Assembly: GCA_964431205.1 (NCBI GenBank)
Contig: CAYSIX010000022.1
Span: 1 to 27,866, forward strand
Reading direction: 5' to 3'
Length of the DNA: 27,866 nucleotides
Source: CAYSIX01 sp964431205
Lineage (GTDB): Bacteria; Planctomycetota; Phycisphaerae; Phycisphaerales; Phycisphaeraceae
Shown: positions 8,457 to 15,857 of the stretch, piece after piece
Layout of the letters: the number at the start of each line of letters is the position of its first letter
Position numbering within the stretch: the first letter of the stretch is position 1
Position numbers and translations under genes: made by a program
Notes under the pieces: generated by a model
What the model was told of the DNA's origin: nothing
The model's input: the letters and a program-made list of their open reading frames with translations, nothing else
Database searches by the model: none

Positions 8457-9770
8457 ATGCGAGGATGGAACGCGGCGAGGGGGCGCGGGGCGGCGTGGCC
8501 GGCGGTGGGCGTGGCGCTGGTGATGATGTCGGCGGCGTCGGTGACGTCGGGTCAGGCCGTGAAGCTGGGCATCGACGAGCTGGCACGGCAGGACTTTGCG
8601 CCGGTGGCGGGGATGCGCGTGGGGCTGGTGGCGCACCCGGCGAGCCGGGCCGCGTCGTTCGAGCACAGCGTCGAGGTGCTGCGCGGCACGGACCGCTGCG
8701 AGCTGGTCGCGCTGTTCGGGCCCGAGCACGGCGTGCACGGCGACGCCTACGGCGGGGATAAGATCGAAGACGCCGTGGACGCCCGCACCGGCCTGCCGAT
8801 GTACTCGCTCTACGGCCAGAACCGCGCGCCCACGCCCGAGATGCTGGCCACGATCGACGCCCTGCTGATCGACCTGCAGGATATCGGCGCCCGCAGCTAC
8901 ACCTTCATCAGCACCATGCGCGCGTGCCTCGAGGCGTGCGCCGAGGCCGACGTGCCCTTCGTCGTGCTCGATCGGCCGAACCCCCTGGGCGGCCAGCGCG
9001 TCGAGGGCCCGCCGCTCGACCCGCGGTTCGAGTCGTTCATCTCCTACCTGCCCGTGCCGTACGTGCACGGCATGACGATGGGCGAGCTGGCGAAGCTCGT
9101 CCAGGAGACTTACGCGCCCGATTACGACAAGCTGACGGTGGTGACGATGTCGGGCTGGAAGCGGGAGATGCTCTGGCAGGACACGGGGCTGCGGTGGGTG
9201 ATCACCTCGCCGCACATCCCGCAGGCCTCGACGTGTGCGTATTACGTGGCGACGGGGATCGTGGGGGAGCTGGACAGCGTGTCGATCGGGGTGGGGTACA
9301 CGCAGCCGTTCGAGCTGGCGGGCGCGCCGTGGGTGAACGGCGCGGCGTTGGCCGAGGCGCTGGGCGAGCACTGGTCGTCGCCGCACGAGGCGTATCGCCG
9401 GCTGGCGGCGGGGCGGGCGACGAGCGGCGCGGGGTCGCCGGCGCCCGCGGGGCTGGCGTTCAGCGAGGTGTACTTCAAGCCGTTCTACGGCCGATTTCAG
9501 GGTGAGGTCTGCCGGGGCGTGCAGGTGTACGTGGACCCGCGACGGGCCGAGACGCTGGTCGAGATCAATTACCGGATCGCCGAGGCGCTGGGTCCGGACC
9601 GGGTGTTCGGCGACGCGTCGCGTGTCTCGGGTTTCGACAAGGCGTCGGGGTCGGACGAGCCGCGGCGGTGGCTGCTCGAGGGCCGGGACCTGGGGCCGCT
9701 GTTCGCCCGGTGGCGTGAGCAGGCCGACGACTTTCGCCAGGCCCGCCAGCCGTACCTGCTGTACGAGTGA
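8457..9770 (+). CDS. namZ: Exo-beta-N-acetylmuramidase, NamZ family (DUF1343)
   Basis: A 437-residue exported protein. The start at 8457 has a strong AAGGAAGGAGG site and yields a signal peptide ending near 'VTSGQA'. Family hallmarks are in order: GLVAHPAS, the LFGPEHGVHG block, TGLPMYSLYG, the IDLQDIGARSYTFISTM block, FVVLDRPNPLGG, then SPHIP and the C-terminal region around YVDPRRAETL. DUF1343 proteins include B. subtilis NamZ (YbbC), which removes terminal MurNAc from peptidoglycan fragments. The length suits the family. It sits 37 bases after the metalloprotease gene and likely shares its transcript, suggesting a joint role in breaking down wall material or biomass. Exact specificity is inferred from the family; Planctomycetes often carry several paralogues. 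Confidence 0.88.
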   Translation: MRGWNAARGRGAAWPAVGVALVMMSAASVTSGQAVKLGIDELARQDFAPVAGMRVGLVAHPASRAASFEHSVEVLRGTDRCELVALFGPEHGVHGDAYGGDKIEDAVDARTGLPMYSLYGQNRAPTPEMLATIDALLIDLQDIGARSYTFISTMRACLEACAEADVPFVVLDRPNPLGGQRVEGPPLDPRFESFISYLPVPYVHGMTMGELAKLVQETYAPDYDKLTVVTMSGWKREMLWQDTGLRWVITSPHIPQASTCAYYVATGIVGELDSVSIGVGYTQPFELAGAPWVNGAALAEALGEHWSSPHEAYRRLAAGRATSGAGSPAPAGLAFSEVYFKPFYGRFQGEVCRGVQVYVDPRRAETLVEINYRIAEALGPDRVFGDASRVSGFDKASGSDEPRRWLLEGRDLGPLFARWREQADDFRQARQPYLLYE

Positions 9771-9782
9771 GCGAGGCCGCGT

Positions 9783-9857
9783 CGCGTGGGGCGTTGCCCC
9801 GCCGCTCAACGGCTTGTCGCACAACTCACCGCGTGGGGCGTTGCCCCGCCGCTCAAC
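9783..9857. repeat. Tandem 28-bp hairpin repeat, 47-bp period
   Basis: The same 28 bases occur at 9783-9810 and 9830-9857 with a 19-base spacer. Each copy contains GGGGCGTTGCCCC, a 5-bp stem with a 3-base loop. The pair fills the gap between convergent genes, so it may stop transcription from both sides, although no T-tract follows. Confidence 0.85.
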
Positions 9858-9879
9858 CGACTCGCCCGGGCCCGCGGCA

Positions 9880-10815
9880 TCATTGCTCCGCGATGCGCAG
9901 GACCTGGTTCTGAATGGTTTCGACCGTTCGTCGGGTGATGCGGTTGTTGCGGAAGCTCATGTCCGCCTCGATCACGGTGCGCTGCGTGCTGTGCCGGCCC
10001 ACGGCCTCGTGCCGCGACAGGTCGTAGAGCACCTGTGCCGTGTAGCCGCCGTCCGCGAGCTTGATCGAAACCGACGGCCCGTCGGCGGGCAGCTTGCTGC
10101 GATCGATGTCGAGCGACAGGTCGGCCTCCGCGTTGACGACGGCGACCGGCACGCCCGCGATCGGCTCGACGCTTTCGAGCGTGAACGCCGTGTCGTGCTC
10201 GAGGTGGCCCAGCTCGTGGGTCCAGCGGAACCCGGCCGACCAGCGGTCACCCACCTCCGCCGACTCGGGCGCCGCGGCCAGCGTCGCCAGGTCCGTCGCC
10301 GACTCGATGAAGTCCAGCTCCTCGGGCAGGTCGTCCTTCTCGCTCAGCCGCGAGCCCATGCGGTTCAGACCGTCCACCGCCGTGACCCGCCCGTCCGCCG
10401 CGACCGACACGCTCAGCGGAACCCCCGCCATCGCCCGCACGAGGTCGTGCACACGCTCGAAGTCGCCCGAACCCTTGCGCGAGTCGTTGCGCTGCACGTT
10501 CCCCTCCCCGTCGGCGATGTCCAGCGTCATCCAGTCCAGCGTCATCGTGCAATCGGCCGAGCCGTCGCTCTTGACTCGGTCCACCCGCCACGTGATCTCG
10601 CCCTCCGAGGTCATCGTCACATCCGAGGCCTGCTCCTGGCCGGCCATCGCGATCGTGTTGCTGATCCGTCGCTGCGTCCAGAACTCGTAGCGGCTCTGCT
10701 GGCCCTCGTACCACTGCGGGCGGAGGTTGACCGCCTCCTGGCCCGCCGCGCCCGGCGCCGACGCCGTCACCACGAACAAAACCACACACAACGCCGCGGG
10801 ATGGATGCGCATCAT
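9880..10815 (-). CDS. Secreted hypothetical protein (DUF6263-like)
   Basis: A 311-residue protein with signal peptide MMRIHPAALCVVLFVVTASA, cleaved probably after 'APGAAGQ'. The mature part is beta-rich, starting with 'NLRPQWYEGQQSRYEFWTQR', then repeated strands with a Val/Thr alternation, and ends with 'NQVLRIAEQ'. The layout resembles DUF6263-type exported proteins, whose function is unknown; this match is by pattern only. The start at 10815 (an alternative ATG is the next codon) has no Shine-Dalgarno sequence but sits 6 bases after TACAAT, so the mRNA is probably leaderless. It follows the membrane protein at 10868-11473 by 52 bases and may also be read from that gene's promoter. Confidence 0.75.
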   Translation of the reverse strand: MMRIHPAALCVVLFVVTASAPGAAGQEAVNLRPQWYEGQQSRYEFWTQRRISNTIAMAGQEQASDVTMTSEGEITWRVDRVKSDGSADCTMTLDWMTLDIADGEGNVQRNDSRKGSGDFERVHDLVRAMAGVPLSVSVAADGRVTAVDGLNRMGSRLSEKDDLPEELDFIESATDLATLAAAPESAEVGDRWSAGFRWTHELGHLEHDTAFTLESVEPIAGVPVAVVNAEADLSLDIDRSKLPADGPSVSIKLADGGYTAQVLYDLSRHEAVGRHSTQRTVIEADMSFRNNRITRRTVETIQNQVLRIAEQ

Positions 10816-10821
10816 GCCGTC

Positions 10822-10827
10822 ATTGTA
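10822..10827 (-). promoter_or_regulatory. Leaderless-type -10 box (TACAAT)
   Basis: On the minus strand TACAAT ends 6 bases before the ATG of the secreted hypothetical protein. That places the predicted transcription start at or next to the A of the start codon. No clear -35 hexamer is seen. Confidence 0.55.
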
Positions 10828-10867
10828 CCGCACACCGCCGCTGCCGCCCGGGCGAACCCCACCGACC

Positions 10868-11473
10868 TCACCACCAGCGTCCCGCGTTCGGCCGCTGGCC
10901 GTTGACCTGCATCCATCGCAGGTCCGAGACACGCCAGCGACCGTCGGGCTCACGCGTCCAGGTCAGCACCCAGACCGTTCGCACCGGCAGCCCCGCGTAC
11001 ACCGAATCCTCCATCGTCGTGCGCAGGTCCAGGACGCTTCGTCCCACCCGGTCGCCGGCCTCGGCACCCACCGACGCGATGCGGTGCTCCTCGACCTCGT
11101 ATCGCCGCAACGCCGATTCCAGCTCGTCGAGCAGCTCGCCCGCCGGCAGCCACGGGTCGCCGTCCGGCCCGCTCAGTGTCGCGTGTGGGCCCAGGCGCGA
11201 CCGGATCGTGCTCGCGTCCAGCGGCGCCGTCGCCTCGACCAGCGACTGCGTCGCCGTGATCAGCCGCTCCCGGTCCGTCTGAACCACCGTCGCCAGCACG
11301 TACACCCCGCCCGACGACGCGATCAAGCCCAGCGACGCCCACCGCAGCCGCCGGCTCGCCCGCTGGCCCCCGATCACCCACAGCACCACCCCCACCCCCG
11401 CCAGGGTCAGCATCAGCATCCACGGCTCTTCCAGCACCAGGTACGGCAGGATCGGGGGGTCGGCCAGTTCCAT
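10868..11473 (-). CDS. Two-helix membrane protein with NTF2-like tail
   Basis: A 201-residue protein of unknown function. Residues about 16-36 (WMLMLTLAGVGVVLWVIGG) and 44-64 (WASLGLIASSGGVYVLATVV) are membrane helices. The remainder, from 'TDRERLITATQSLVEATAPLD' (about 66 onward), has the alternating helix/strand pattern of an NTF2/SnoaL-like domain, ending with 'RTVWVLTWTREPDGRWRVSDLRW', a strand pair typical of that fold. The start at 11473 has AAGGA nine bases upstream. It is the first gene of a possible pair with the secreted protein at 9880-10815. No catalytic residues are recognised. Confidence 0.75.
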   Translation of the reverse strand: MELADPPILPYLVLEEPWMLMLTLAGVGVVLWVIGGQRASRRLRWASLGLIASSGGVYVLATVVQTDRERLITATQSLVEATAPLDASTIRSRLGPHATLSGPDGDPWLPAGELLDELESALRRYEVEEHRIASVGAEAGDRVGRSVLDLRTTMEDSVYAGLPVRTVWVLTWTREPDGRWRVSDLRWMQVNGQRPNAGRWW

Positions 11474-11637
11474 CCGATCATCCTTGCAACCCCGGCCGTC
11501 GCGGGCAACACGACACCCCTACGCACGGATCATTCACAAGGGGCGCCACGCTCGCTTGCAGGCGTGTGTCTTCGCCCCTGGGCACGGTCGCAAGCGACCG
11601 TGGCACCCCTGATCGCGAACAGGATGAATCATCAGGG

Positions 11638-12762
11638 TCAGCGCTCCGCGTCGCCGCCCCCGCCCGCCTCGTCCGCCAGGCGGTCGAGCTGCCGCACGAA
11701 CCCGCCCGAGCCCGCCTCGCCGCCGGCGCGGTCGCGCGGCTCGTGCGCCGCGCCGGCACCGCCCTCGCCGTCGGCGTCCGTGCCATCCGCGTCATCTGGT
11801 GTCGCGACCTGGGTGCTTACCTGCCCCCGCGCACCCCGCCGGTGGCGGTCCATCGGCCCGCCCGTCTCGCACATCGCCTGCCGCGGCTCCATGTGCGCCG
11901 TCGCGTTCGCCTGGCCCAACGCCCGCTCGATCCGCCCCACGATCCGCGACGCCACCTCGTGCCCCCGCTCCACGCTCATCCGACCGTCCACCTCCAGGTG
12001 CATGTCCACCCAGTGGAACGCCCCCGTGTGCCGGTGGCGCACCTTGTGGTAACCCATGATCGTGCCCGCCGCGACCTCCTCGTCCAGGATCTGACGGATC
12101 AGCCGATCGTCCGCCGGGTCGATCCGGTCCATCAAACCGTGGATCGACTCCCACAGCAGGCACCAGCTCACCCAGAAGATGAACCCGGCGACGGCCATCG
12201 CCACCAGCGGGTCGATCCACGCCTTGCCCGTCGTCCGGACCAGCAGCAACCCGAGCACGACCGCGATCGTCGACGCCGCGTCGGTCAGCAGGTGTCGACC
12301 GTCGGCGCGCAGCGCGTGGTTGTCGTACCGCTTGCCCGCGCCCAGCACGTACGCGCCCAGCCCGAGCACCGCCACGGCGATCACGCCCAGCGCGATCGCG
12401 CCCGTCTCCAGCCGCTGCGGCGCCACCTCCCCGATCAGCCGACGCACCGCCTCGACGAAGATCAGCACCGCGCTGAGCAGGATCAGCCAGCCCTCGAGCC
12501 CCACGGCCAGGAACTGCACCTTGCCGTGCCCGTAGGGGTGCTCGCGGTCGGCCGGGCGGTTGCTCAGCCACAGCGTGTACACCAGCACGCCCGCCGCGGC
12601 GATGTTGATGATCGACTCCAGCGCGTCGCTGAGCACCGCCACCGAGTTGGTCATCCAGAAGACCGACAGCTTCGCTGCCGTGATCCCCACACCGACGACC
12701 AGCGCGGTCAGCGCCACGCGGTAGGTCTGCCGGCGGTTGGGATCCGGGCGCGGCTCAGGCAT
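11638..12762 (-). CDS. Cation diffusion facilitator transporter
   Basis: A 374-residue integral membrane transporter of the CDF family (divalent metal/proton antiport). About six helices are visible between residues 14 and 215. Family marks are 'SDALESIIN' at 45-53, 'HPYGHGK' at 75-81, and H157-x3-D161 in helix 5. The intramembrane site therefore has D46 but Ser at position 50, where FieF-type proteins have a second Asp, so metal preference cannot be read off. The cytoplasmic domain follows ('HRHTGAFHWVDMHLEVDG'). The last 70 or so residues are a Gly/Asp/Ala-rich tail beyond the usual CDF length. The ATG at 12762 lies 7 bases after TAAAGT with no Shine-Dalgarno, suggesting a leaderless mRNA; a GTG at 12771 is less likely. 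Confidence 0.92.
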   Translation of the reverse strand: MPEPRPDPNRRQTYRVALTALVVGVGITAAKLSVFWMTNSVAVLSDALESIINIAAAGVLVYTLWLSNRPADREHPYGHGKVQFLAVGLEGWLILLSAVLIFVEAVRRLIGEVAPQRLETGAIALGVIAVAVLGLGAYVLGAGKRYDNHALRADGRHLLTDAASTIAVVLGLLLVRTTGKAWIDPLVAMAVAGFIFWVSWCLLWESIHGLMDRIDPADDRLIRQILDEEVAAGTIMGYHKVRHRHTGAFHWVDMHLEVDGRMSVERGHEVASRIVGRIERALGQANATAHMEPRQAMCETGGPMDRHRRGARGQVSTQVATPDDADGTDADGEGGAGAAHEPRDRAGGEAGSGGFVRQLDRLADEAGGGGDAER

Positions 12763-12769
12763 GATGGAC

Positions 12770-12775
12770 ACTTTA
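12770..12775 (-). promoter_or_regulatory. Leaderless-type -10 box (TAAAGT) of the CDF gene
   Basis: TAAAGT on the minus strand ends 7 bases before the ATG at 12762. No convincing -35 element is seen. Assigned by comparison with the other TAnnnT-ATG arrangements in the window. Confidence 0.4.
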
Positions 12776-12953
12776 TCGTCCGCTTCTCACCCGACCTGCG
12801 GTCGGGATCGCGGAACCAACCTCTCGCCGCCACACGGTCGCGGCAGCAGACGAGCCGCGGATCCGCACGCAAGTGTGCCACTGCCTCCCAGTCGTGGCTC
12901 GTTCTTACAACGCTTCAAGGATCACGGGTTCGCCCTGCGACGTCGCGAGGCCT

Positions 12954-12982
12954 TTGATCGGCCGCGAGGCGACGGCTAAGCT
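12954..12982 (+). promoter_or_regulatory. Promoter giving a leaderless chlorite-dismutase-family mRNA
   Basis: TTGATC (12954-12959), a 17-base spacer and TAAGCT (12977-12982), followed 6 bases later by the ATG at 12989. Both hexamers and spacing fit a sigma70-type promoter, and the predicted start falls on the start codon. Confidence 0.55.
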
Positions 12983-12988
12983 GCGGCC

Positions 12989-13795
12989 ATGAGTTCGGCT
13001 TCCGCAGGCACCACGAACCCCCCGCCGGCGACGGGACCGGGCGCCGCCGCCCCGACACCGCCGGGCGCCGCTCACGACGCGGCCCGGCCCGGCGGCGCGC
13101 CCGCCTCGGCCGCGCCCGACATCGCCGAGCACGGCGCCCGCGGGCAGCGGTCCGACCGGCGTCTGTTCATGCAGTTCCAGGCGTTCGACGGCTGCGCGGA
13201 CGCCGCGGCGCTGGGCGAGGCGCTGGGTGACGCCGGCGTCGAGGGCGCGGTGTACGAGGACGTGCATCGGCCGCGCGGCGTGGCGGCCGTGGGCATGCAC
13301 GAGGACCCGGATTTCTTCGTCGAGACCTGGCGGCGCGTGCTCGGCGGGTCGGCGTTCGCGACGCTGACCCCGCGTCCCGAGCTGACGATGTTCGGCCGCA
13401 CGTACGCGATCGGGTACGAGAGCGATCTGGAGGACACGCTGCTGCGCCGGCCGCGGCGGACGGTGCTGAACCCGGACTGGCCGTGGGCGATCTGGTACCC
13501 GTTGCGGCGGCGGGGCGCGTTCATGCGGTTGCCCGAGGCCGAGCAGCAGGCGATCCTGCGTGAGCACGGGACGATCGGGATGGCGTTCGGCCGGGCGGAC
13601 CTGGCGCACGACGTGCGTCTGGCGTGTCACGGGCTGGACGTGCACGACAACGACTTTGTGATCGGACTCGTCGGGCGGGAGCTGTACCCGCTGTCGGCGA
13701 TCGTGCAGGCGATGCGACGGACAAAGCAGACGTCACAGTATCTGGAGCGGCTGGGGCCGTTCTTCGTGGGACGTGTGGCGTGGCGGTCCGAATAA
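12989..13795 (+). CDS. Chlorite dismutase family protein (HemQ/ChdC-like)
   Basis: A 268-residue protein. Residues about 56-268 form the heme-binding chlorite-dismutase fold: 'RRLFMQFQAFDG', 'VEGAVYEDVHRPRGVA', 'LTMFGRTYAIGYESDLED', 'NPDWPWAIWYPLRR', 'REHGTIGMAFG', and the conserved end 'GPFFVGRVAW'. H193 in the 'REHG' segment is the expected heme ligand and Y170 sits in the WYP motif. Family members are either chlorite dismutases or coproheme decarboxylases that finish heme synthesis in many bacteria; without heme genes nearby the heme-synthesis role is a guess based on the family. The first 55 residues are Ala/Pro/Gly-rich and probably disordered, an extra extension. The ATG at 12989 has no Shine-Dalgarno and follows a -10 box by 6 bases. 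Confidence 0.88.
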   Translation: MSSASAGTTNPPPATGPGAAAPTPPGAAHDAARPGGAPASAAPDIAEHGARGQRSDRRLFMQFQAFDGCADAAALGEALGDAGVEGAVYEDVHRPRGVAAVGMHEDPDFFVETWRRVLGGSAFATLTPRPELTMFGRTYAIGYESDLEDTLLRRPRRTVLNPDWPWAIWYPLRRRGAFMRLPEAEQQAILREHGTIGMAFGRADLAHDVRLACHGLDVHDNDFVIGLVGRELYPLSAIVQAMRRTKQTSQYLERLGPFFVGRVAWRSE

Positions 13796-13909
13796 GCGGT
13801 GCAAAGCCGCGATCCGATTCGCCCGATCCTCTTTGACGTGTCTATCATGCCCCGACCCCGGCTCGGGAAGTTCCGGGGGCTGGATGTCTTTCACCGATGG
13901 GAAGCCGAC

Positions 13910-15367
13910 ATGGCCACCGCGACGCAGACCAAACGATTCGAGGCCGTCCGCGAGATGCTCGAGGCGATCGGCCAGGATCACGTGCTGAAGTTCTATGACG
14001 AGCTGGACAGCACGGGTCAGGACAAGCTGCTGAGTCAGATCGAGCAGATCGACTGGCCGGAGGTGACGCGGCTGATCGAGACGCACGTGAAGCAGAAGCC
14101 ACGGCCATCGCTGCCGCAGAAGCTGGAGCCGGCGCCGTGGTACCCCTACGAGCCGCCGGCCGAGCACCGCACCCGCTACGCCAAGGCGCGGGAGCTGGGC
14201 GAGGACCTGGTCGCGCAGGGGAAGGTAGCGGCGTTCACGGTCGCGGGCGGGCAGGGCACGCGGCTGGGTTGGGACGCGCCCAAGGGCACGTTCCCGGCGA
14301 CGCCGATCCGCAAGCTGGCGCTGTTCGGCTGCTTCGCCGAGTACATCCACAACGTCCAGGAGCGGTTCGGCGTGGACGTGCCCTGGTACGTGATGACCTC
14401 GCCGGCCAATCACGAGGCAACGGTGCGCTTCTTCGAGAAGCAGCACCACTTCGGGCTGGCCCCCAAAAACATTCGGTTTTTCCCGCAGGCGATGATGCCG
14501 GCGATCGGCATGCACGGCGAGCTTCTGGGCAAGGTGCTGCTCGAGGACAAGGACAGCCTCGCGCTGTCGCCCAACGGCCACGGCGGGTCGCTCAAGGCCC
14601 TGCACGCCAGCGGCGCCCTGGCCGACATGAAACGCCGCGGCGTCGAGCAGATCAGCTACACGCAGGTGGACAACCCGCTGGTCCGCGTCGTGGACCCGCT
14701 GTTCATCGGCCTGCACGCGCTCGACGGCGCGCAGATGTCGTCCAAGATGCTGCCCAAGACCGACCCGGCCGAGAAGGTCGGCGTGTTCTGCATCGGCGAC
14801 GGGAAGCTGCGGGTGATCGAGTACACCAACCTGCCCAAGGAGCTGGCCGAGCAGCGGCTGGACGACGGGTCGCTGCGGTTCAGCGCCGGGTCGATCGCGA
14901 TCCACGCGATCCGCGTGGACTTCGTCGAGTCGCTGAACAAGTCCGACACCGGCTTCGCCCTGCCGTTCAACCGGGCGGAGAAGAAGGTGCCGCACGTCGA
15001 CCTGTCCACGGGTGAACGCGTGGAGCCGACCGAGCCCAACGCCGTGAAGCTCGAGACGTTCGTCTTCGACGCGCTGCCGCTGACCGAGCGGTCGATCGTG
15101 TACGAGACGGACCGGGTCGAGGAGTTCGCGCCGATCAAGAACGCGGACGGCCCGGGGGTGTCCGACTCGCCGAGCACCAGCCGGGCGCTGCAGATCGAGC
15201 GGGCGGCGCGCTGGCTGGAGAGCCGCGGCGCGAAGGTGCCGCGCCGGGACGACGGCACGCCGGACGCGACGATCGAGATCAGCCAGGTCACCGCGATCTA
15301 CGCCGAGGACCTGGAGCGCGTGGAGTTTCCGCGTCAGATCGAGCCGGGCAGCGAGCTGCTGCTGTAG
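13910..15367 (+). CDS. UDP-sugar (UDP-GlcNAc type) pyrophosphorylase
   Basis: A 485-residue nucleotidyltransferase of the UDPGP/UAP1 family, which makes UDP-sugar from UTP and a sugar 1-phosphate. The nucleotide loop AGGQGTRLGWDAPKG spans about 112-126, with the conserved Lys at 125. Further family blocks are 'YVMTSPANHEATVRFF', 'FFPQAMMPAI', 'LSPNGHGGSLKAL', 'YTQVDNPLVRVVDP' and 'AEKVGVFC'. The length fits the eukaryote-like UAP1 group also found in planctomycetes. The start at 13910 (GGGAAG upstream) fits the family's N-terminus; the frame is also open from 13847 with an ATG there. The product would feed wall or surface polysaccharide synthesis. Substrate (GlcNAc versus glucose) cannot be settled by eye. 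Confidence 0.88.
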   Translation: MATATQTKRFEAVREMLEAIGQDHVLKFYDELDSTGQDKLLSQIEQIDWPEVTRLIETHVKQKPRPSLPQKLEPAPWYPYEPPAEHRTRYAKARELGEDLVAQGKVAAFTVAGGQGTRLGWDAPKGTFPATPIRKLALFGCFAEYIHNVQERFGVDVPWYVMTSPANHEATVRFFEKQHHFGLAPKNIRFFPQAMMPAIGMHGELLGKVLLEDKDSLALSPNGHGGSLKALHASGALADMKRRGVEQISYTQVDNPLVRVVDPLFIGLHALDGAQMSSKMLPKTDPAEKVGVFCIGDGKLRVIEYTNLPKELAEQRLDDGSLRFSAGSIAIHAIRVDFVESLNKSDTGFALPFNRAEKKVPHVDLSTGERVEPTEPNAVKLETFVFDALPLTERSIVYETDRVEEFAPIKNADGPGVSDSPSTSRALQIERAARWLESRGAKVPRRDDGTPDATIEISQVTAIYAEDLERVEFPRQIEPGSELLL

Positions 15368-15437
15368 CGGCCCGTGCGATACGCCTGATCAGGCCAACGC
15401 CGGAGCGACGACCGACGGGCCCCGATGGTCGCGGGGT

Positions 15438-15857
15438 TCAGCGGTCGCGCTTCCGCGAGTCGAGAAAGTCGCGCAGGATGGCGGCGGCGGCGAGCGCGTC
15501 CCGGCGGGCGCGCTTCTGGCCGCGGGTCAGGCCGCTGCGCGCCATGGACTCGTCGGCCGCCGCCGAGCTGAGCCGCTCGTCCCACAGGTGAACCGGCAGC
15601 TCGAACCGCCGGCCCCACGCCGCGGCGCACGCCCGCGCCCGCTTGGCGGCCTCGCCCTCGCTGCCGTCCATGTTCAGAGGCAGGCCGACGATCAGCGCGT
15701 CCGGGCCGTGCGTGTCGATCGCCGCGCCGAGCCGCCGATCGCGCTCGGCCTCGCTCGAGGTGACGATCGTCTCGGCCGGGCTGACGATGCCCGTCTCGTC
15801 GTCGCCCACGGCCAAACCCGTTCGTTTATCGCCCGGGTCGATCGCCAGGTACCGCAT
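15438..15857 (-). CDS. ruvX: RuvX/YqgF-type Holliday junction resolvase-like nuclease
   Basis: A 139-residue protein with an RNase H-like fold. The N-terminus MRYLAIDPGDKRTGLAVGD holds the catalytic Asp at D7, followed by 'DALIVGLPLNMDGSEG' and 'LWDERLSSAAAD', the second acidic block, and a final Asp region around 'ARRDALAAAAILRDFL'. YqgF proteins act in 16S rRNA 5'-end maturation in E. coli and as RuvX resolvases elsewhere. The start at 15857 lies inside the 3' end of the sugar dehydrogenase gene (32-base overlap), 8 bases after TACAAT, with no Shine-Dalgarno. Confidence 0.92.
   Translation of the reverse strand: MRYLAIDPGDKRTGLAVGDDETGIVSPAETIVTSSEAERDRRLGAAIDTHGPDALIVGLPLNMDGSEGEAAKRARACAAAWGRRFELPVHLWDERLSSAAADESMARSGLTRGQKRARRDALAAAAILRDFLDSRKRDR

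Noticed and set aside
8184..9824. 546-codon minus-strand frame opposite namZ
   Set aside because: Arg/His/Pro-rich antisense translation without motifs; NamZ on the plus strand has many.
13831..13848. TTGACG and TATCAT before the pyrophosphorylase gene as a promoter
   Set aside because: Only 4 bases separate the two hexamers, far from the needed 16-18.
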